Shown: positions 30,335 through 33,744 of the stretch, piece by piece
How positions within the stretch are numbered: the first letter of the stretch is position 1
How the letters are laid out: each line of letters opens with the position of its first letter
NCBI GenBank assembly: GCA_013289045.1
Contig: JABDAU010000041.1
Span: 1-33,744 of the forward strand
DNA: 33,744 bases
Source of the DNA: Bacteroidota bacterium
GTDB taxonomy: Bacteria; Bacteroidota; Bacteroidia; Sphingobacteriales; Sphingobacteriaceae
Direction: 5' to 3'
Made by a program: the position numbers and the translations under genes
Notes under the pieces: generated by a model
Databases searched by the model: none
Seen by the model: only the letters and a program-made list of their open reading frames with translations
Told to the model about the DNA's origin: nothing

Positions 30335-31867
30335 CTACTTGTTACCCTTCTCCTCTTCCATTTCAAATATTTTTGCCAGTTCTGCTGTTTGCCTTGGCCC
30401 CGGCGCATCAAGCTGTACAATTTTGCCATCGCTATCTATCAACACAAACTTAGGAATAGAGTTAGCCATAAAACTGCGCTGTGCCGAGCCTTCGTTATCA
30501 AAAAACTGCGGCCATGTTGGTTTATCTTCTTTCATTGCGCCAAGCCATTTATCATGCTCATCCAGCACAGCAACGCTCATAAATGCGATGTGCGGGTCGT
30601 TTTTATATTTTTCATACAGCTTTTTAAAGTATGGCGTTTCCATCCGGCACGGGCCGCACCAGCTTGCCCACAGGTCAATGTAAAGTATTTTGCCTTTAAA
30701 ACTATCCAGGCTATACTTTTTACCGGTACTATCCTGTACAGTAAATGCAGGGGCCGGCTGGCCTATCGCAATTTTTAGCAGGTCATGTTCCTTTTCTTTC
30801 ATCGCGACATATAGCTTTGTACGTTTAGCAGTGTCGGCCAATTGGTCTATATATTTCGGGAAAGCTTTTTCATAATCAAACAATTCCTCGTACGAACGGC
30901 AGTACCGTATAGTTTGATCCAGATAATTGTACAATGTCTCTTCCCTTATTTTTCCTTTATAATCATTTGCTATAATTTTTACAAAGTCGATCTTGAACCG
31001 CCGCTTATCAACCACGGTAGAATCCTTACGAAATTGCTCTTCCCATATAAAAATAAAATAGTCGTTCGCCATCAGGTTGCGGTACATATCCGATTTCATG
31101 TACTCGTCATTGAATAAATTATTCAATATGCCTGGCTTAGCCGTTTTTGGCAGATAATCGTTTGAAGGATTGTAGTTAATGGTATTAGCCTCCGCCTCGA
31201 AGTTTTTCTTCACAAAATCCACCGCCTGTTGTGCTGTAAAGGTTTTATCATCAATCGCGTGATTTACGAGGTAATACAATGCGTCGAACTTTATATCCAA
31301 CAATGCCCGCTCTTTAAAATACCCGTAATAACTATCGGCTGCGGTTTTACTTTTAAGGGTGATGCGCGCTATCGAGTCCTGTATCGTTTTCCTGCGGTTC
31401 ACATACTTTAGCAGGTCTTGTTTATTCATATTATACCATTGCTGTGCCGGCTCACTGCGCGTCAAGGTTGAATCTCTTTTAAAAATGAATTTATTTATCG
31501 CAGAACCATACCCGGACACTTGCCTGGTGAGGTAAAAAGTTTTTGCATCGCTGGCATTGCCGGTGATCCTGAGGTGGTATGAAGGCGCTATGTAAATATC
31601 GCCAAGCCATGTTCTTCCGTTAGAGAACTGTACACTGTAAGGCCTGGTAAATTTTGTGGATCTTAAATAAAAATTGCCGTCTTTATCAGCATCACATTCT
31701 TCAAATATAAAGCCATCACCCGAACGGCATCCAATGGATATTTTGTTAACCTTTAAGCCGGTTATCCGTCCTTCAATAATTACCGGCTTTGGGTTGTCTG
31801 CAGGTTTTTGGGCAATAGCAAGCCGACTAAATAACAGCAGTGCTGTAAACAATAAGATCTTCTTCAT
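30335..31867 (-). CDS. TlpA-family thiol-disulfide oxidoreductase with long N-terminal region
   Basis: Protein of 510 aa with a signal peptide (MKKILLFTALLLFSRLAIAQ). It has a DUF4369-like beta-domain (about 28-115), a helical middle region (about 120-360), and a C-terminal thioredoxin/AhpC-TSA domain (about 367-505). The domain begins IGQPAPAFTVQDSTGKKYSL, and the redox motif is WASWCGPCRME with Cys404 and Cys407. FVLIDSDGKIV carries the strand after the conserved cis-Pro (SIPKFVL). Periplasmic TlpA-type proteins reduce disulfides, for example in cytochrome c maturation. Large multidomain versions are numerous in Bacteroidota and their clients are mostly unknown. Confidence 0.93.
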   Translation of the reverse strand: MKKILLFTALLLFSRLAIAQKPADNPKPVIIEGRITGLKVNKISIGCRSGDGFIFEECDADKDGNFYLRSTKFTRPYSVQFSNGRTWLGDIYIAPSYHLRITGNASDAKTFYLTRQVSGYGSAINKFIFKRDSTLTRSEPAQQWYNMNKQDLLKYVNRRKTIQDSIARITLKSKTAADSYYGYFKERALLDIKFDALYYLVNHAIDDKTFTAQQAVDFVKKNFEAEANTINYNPSNDYLPKTAKPGILNNLFNDEYMKSDMYRNLMANDYFIFIWEEQFRKDSTVVDKRRFKIDFVKIIANDYKGKIREETLYNYLDQTIRYCRSYEELFDYEKAFPKYIDQLADTAKRTKLYVAMKEKEHDLLKIAIGQPAPAFTVQDSTGKKYSLDSFKGKILYIDLWASWCGPCRMETPYFKKLYEKYKNDPHIAFMSVAVLDEHDKWLGAMKEDKPTWPQFFDNEGSAQRSFMANSIPKFVLIDSDGKIVQLDAPGPRQTAELAKIFEMEEEKGNK

Positions 31868-31963
31868 AGGTTTAATGCAGGGGTTAGGTGCGCCTGTTAT
31901 AATCAGAACACCTGAAAAGACAGAAAGGACTATATGTAATTATTCTTTTACAGAGAAAAAGGC

Positions 31964-32716
31964 TTACAGCTTCGCTTTAGCTGCCTGCATAAATTTGCTG
32001 GCGAATACGAAATCGTTCAGCTCTTTATTATCGGTGTGAGCGATCTCCTTGTTGGTGCCTTCCCACCATTTTTTGCCGTTGTAAAGGAAAATGATGTGAT
32101 CGCCGATGCCCATTACCGAGTTCATGTCGTGGGTAACGATAACAGTTGTGGTATTGTATTCCTGCGTCAGCTCGCTGATCAGCTCATCTATCAGGATGGA
32201 AGTTTTTGGGTCGAGGCCGGAGTTTGGCTCATCCACAAATAAATATTTTGGCTGCATGGAAATGGCGCGGGCTATGCCTACACGCTTTTTCATACCGCCG
32301 GATAATTCAGATGGGAACAGTTTATTTTTACCTTTCAGGTTCACCCTTTCAAGGCAGAAATTGGCGCGATCGAGCTTTTCTGCTTTTGTCATATTGGTGA
32401 ACAGGTTGAGCGGGAACATAATGTTCTCTTCCACATTCATCGAGTCAAACAAAGCCGAATTCTGGAACAACATACCGATGTGCGTACGGATAGGTACGCG
32501 CTGCTCAAAGTTCATATCCGTAAAATTCTGCTCGTCGAAAAAAACCTGGCCTTTTGTAGGCTCATGCAGACCAACTATACACTTAAGCAAGGTAGTTTTT
32601 CCGGAACCTGAACCACCGATGATGAGATTATTCTTGCCTGATTTTAATTCAGCGCTTATGCCTCGCAGCACATCGTTCTCGCCAAAAGTTTTTGTAATGT
32701 CTTTTACGGTGATCAT
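31964..32716 (-). CDS. mlaF: ABC transporter ATP-binding protein, MlaF-like
   Basis: Protein of 250 aa read from the ATG at 32716, which overlaps the stop of the permease gene in an ATGA. A longer frame to 32758 adds 14 unrelated residues. The Walker A motif is IGGSGSGKTT, the Q-loop is in GMLFQNSALFDSMNVEENI, the signature is LSGGMKKRVGIARAI, Walker B/D-loop is YLFVDEPNSGLDP and the switch His is in VIVTHDM. FQNSALFDS and the LSGGM signature are characteristic of MlaF, the ATPase that with MlaE and an MCE protein moves phospholipids between the membranes. No MCE gene follows in the window. Confidence 0.94.
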   Translation of the reverse strand: MITVKDITKTFGENDVLRGISAELKSGKNNLIIGGSGSGKTTLLKCIVGLHEPTKGQVFFDEQNFTDMNFEQRVPIRTHIGMLFQNSALFDSMNVEENIMFPLNLFTNMTKAEKLDRANFCLERVNLKGKNKLFPSELSGGMKKRVGIARAISMQPKYLFVDEPNSGLDPKTSILIDELISELTQEYNTTTVIVTHDMNSVMGIGDHIIFLYNGKKWWEGTNKEIAHTDNKELNDFVFASKFMQAAKAKL

Positions 32717-33150
32717 AACAGCAAGCTTGAAATAACCAAATCGGCAAATAATATCCAAATACAGCTATAAACTACGCCTTTGGTGGCAGACTGGCCAACC
32801 TCAAGCGCGCCTCCCGAAGTATAGAAGCCGAAATAAGCGCAAACGGATGTGATGATAAACCCAAATGAAATAGACTTTACTGCACAAACAGTAACGATAA
32901 CGTGGTTAAAGCCATCGCGTAAACCGTCAAGGTATAAAGTAGTCGGGATGTCATGTGAAGTAAGGCAGGCAAGATAACCGCCACCTAAACCCAGCACTAC
33001 TGAAATAATGGTCAGCAGCGGTATCATGGAAACACCTGCAATGATCTTTGGTGAAATAAGATAGCCCGGCGCATTAACACCCATAATTTCCAGCGCATCT
33101 ATCTGCTCAGTAACGCGCATAGTGCCAATTTGAGAAGCGCTGCTTGAACC
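32713..33150 (-). pseudogene. mlaE: ABC transporter permease MlaE, 5'-truncated
   Basis: C-terminal half of an MlaE permease. The family segment SSASQIGTMRVTEQIDALEI, then MGVNAPGYLISPKIIAGVSM and three to four membrane segments, runs to the stop at 32713, which overlaps mlaF in ATGA. MlaE is normally about 245-260 aa, and only about 145 residues are present. Going upstream the similarity ends at about 33150, and an in-frame TAG follows at 33157-33159. Beyond about 33170 the DNA belongs to a GH20 gene on the other strand. Without its N-terminal half the permease could not work, so the gene is broken by a rearrangement or by misassembly. An internal ATG at 33120 should not be taken as a real start. 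Confidence 0.8.
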
Positions 33151-33169
33151 CCATACCTACGGCCGCTGC

Positions 33170-33700
33170 CTGCTGGCTAATTGCTATGATTTTGAACCGG
33201 TGCCCGACAGTGTAGACGCCAAATATATTTTAGGTGGACAAGGCAATTTGTGGACAGAATCCGTAACCGACGAACGCCAGGTGGAGTACATGACATGGCC
33301 GCGGGCGATGGCGATAGCCGAAGTATATTGGTCGCCAAAGAAGGGAAAAAACTATAATGTATTTGTACAGCGTGTGGAAACCCACTTCAAAAGGCTGGAT
33401 GCTTCGGGTGTAAAACATGCCAATAGCATTTATGATCCTTTGATCAGTACCACCAAAGCAAAGGGCGATACTACATTTAAGTCGGTGGAGATCAGTTTGA
33501 ACACAGAGATGAAAGGACTGGATATCTATTATACCTTCGATACTTCGCTGCCTGATGATCGTTCTCTGAAATACGAAGGCAAGCCATTATCCGTGCCAAA
33601 CGGCGCGAGCGAAATAAAGGCTATTACCTATCGCAACGGCAAACCAATAGGCAAACAGATAGACCTGAAATTAAAAGACCTTTACAAGAAAACGAATTAG
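33170..33700 (+). pseudogene. GH20 beta-N-acetylhexosaminidase, C-terminal fragment
   Basis: The frame carries the end of a GH20 catalytic barrel (CYDFEPVPDSVDAKYILGGQ, then GNLWTESV, WPRAMAIAEVYWSP, HFKRLDASGVKHAN) and a C-terminal beta-sandwich typical of Bacteroidota hexosaminidases (GLDIYYTFDTSLPDD, YEGKPLSVPNGASEIKA). The conserved Asp-Glu catalytic pair, which lies well upstream in GH20, is missing. Family similarity starts at about 33170; before it the DNA belongs to mlaE on the opposite strand. A GTG at 33200 could be called a start but lies inside the conserved barrel. The full enzyme, about 600-750 aa, would hydrolyse terminal N-acetylhexosamines in the periplasm. Confidence 0.85.
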
Positions 33701-33744
33701 GGCTGAAGTGGTTAATACTATCACATTAACGTCAGCGTTTAACA

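Overview
The window reads as chromosomal DNA of a Bacteroidota bacterium, most likely family Sphingobacteriaceae (Mucilaginibacter/Pedobacter-like). The evidence is mid-40s % GC by eye, TAnnTTTG-type promoters instead of Shine-Dalgarno-led starts, carboxypeptidase-regulatory and SusC-plug-like modules, Bacteroidota-only families (DUF922, TlpA with a long N-terminal region), a GH127 glycosidase, a GH20 fragment, and families of palindromic intergenic repeats. The genus is inference. No rRNA, tRNA, CRISPR array or transposase gene was seen.

Layout. 1-2907: a PhoR-like sensor kinase, a PhoU-like DUF47 protein and a PiT phosphate transporter, with two candidate Pho boxes (59-75 and 1168-1184). 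3059-4242: a secreted DUF4197 protein convergent with a small membrane protein. 4279-8436: an ECF sigma factor with an unusual anti-sigma-like partner (one TM, carboxypeptidase-regulatory domain, TonB C-terminal domain), divergent from a secreted VWA/YfbK-like protein that carries a relic of a SusC plug. 8437-9454: a repeat-bearing gap, then a small toxin-antitoxin pair whose ParE/RelE toxin is frameshifted. 9550-12535: pyruvate dehydrogenase E2 and E1-alpha. 12926-14716: an NlpC/P60 hydrolase and a CapA-like lipoprotein. 14717-15136: a dense cluster of four kinds of intergenic repeat. 15137-17061: a small membrane protein and a truncated tandem copy, an SPFH protein and a DUF922 HEQGH protein. 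17058-19341: an alpha/beta hydrolase and an Omp85-like barrel.

19538-27965 is a sugar-utilisation locus: a GntR-type regulator, two tandem cupin-type phosphoglucose isomerases, a long class I mannose-6-phosphate isomerase whose N-terminal kinase-like domain lacks a P-loop, a sugar/proton symporter and a secreted GH127 glycosidase. A 12-bp word shared by the promoter regions of the regulator and of the glycosidase suggests one regulon. The inferred flow is extracellular release of a sugar by the glycosidase, import unphosphorylated by the symporter, and aldose/ketose isomerisation inside. No intact sugar kinase is present, so phosphorylation must be supplied elsewhere or the isomerases have another substrate.

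28184-33150 (minus strand): an unrecognised lipoprotein, an RlmK-like methyltransferase, a TlpA-family thioredoxin, and MlaF/MlaE of a lipid-transport ABC system. At about 33151-33170 mlaE stops abruptly and abuts, head to head, the C-terminal part of a GH20 hexosaminidase. Both genes are beheaded at the same point, so this is either a real rearrangement or an assembly chimera.

The most notable signals are the sugar locus with its kinase-like PMI and tandem cupins, the sigma/anti-sigma/VWA locus built from recycled outer-membrane-receptor modules, the Pho-box pair, the mlaE/GH20 break, and a repeat family whose hairpin shows compensatory base changes between copies.
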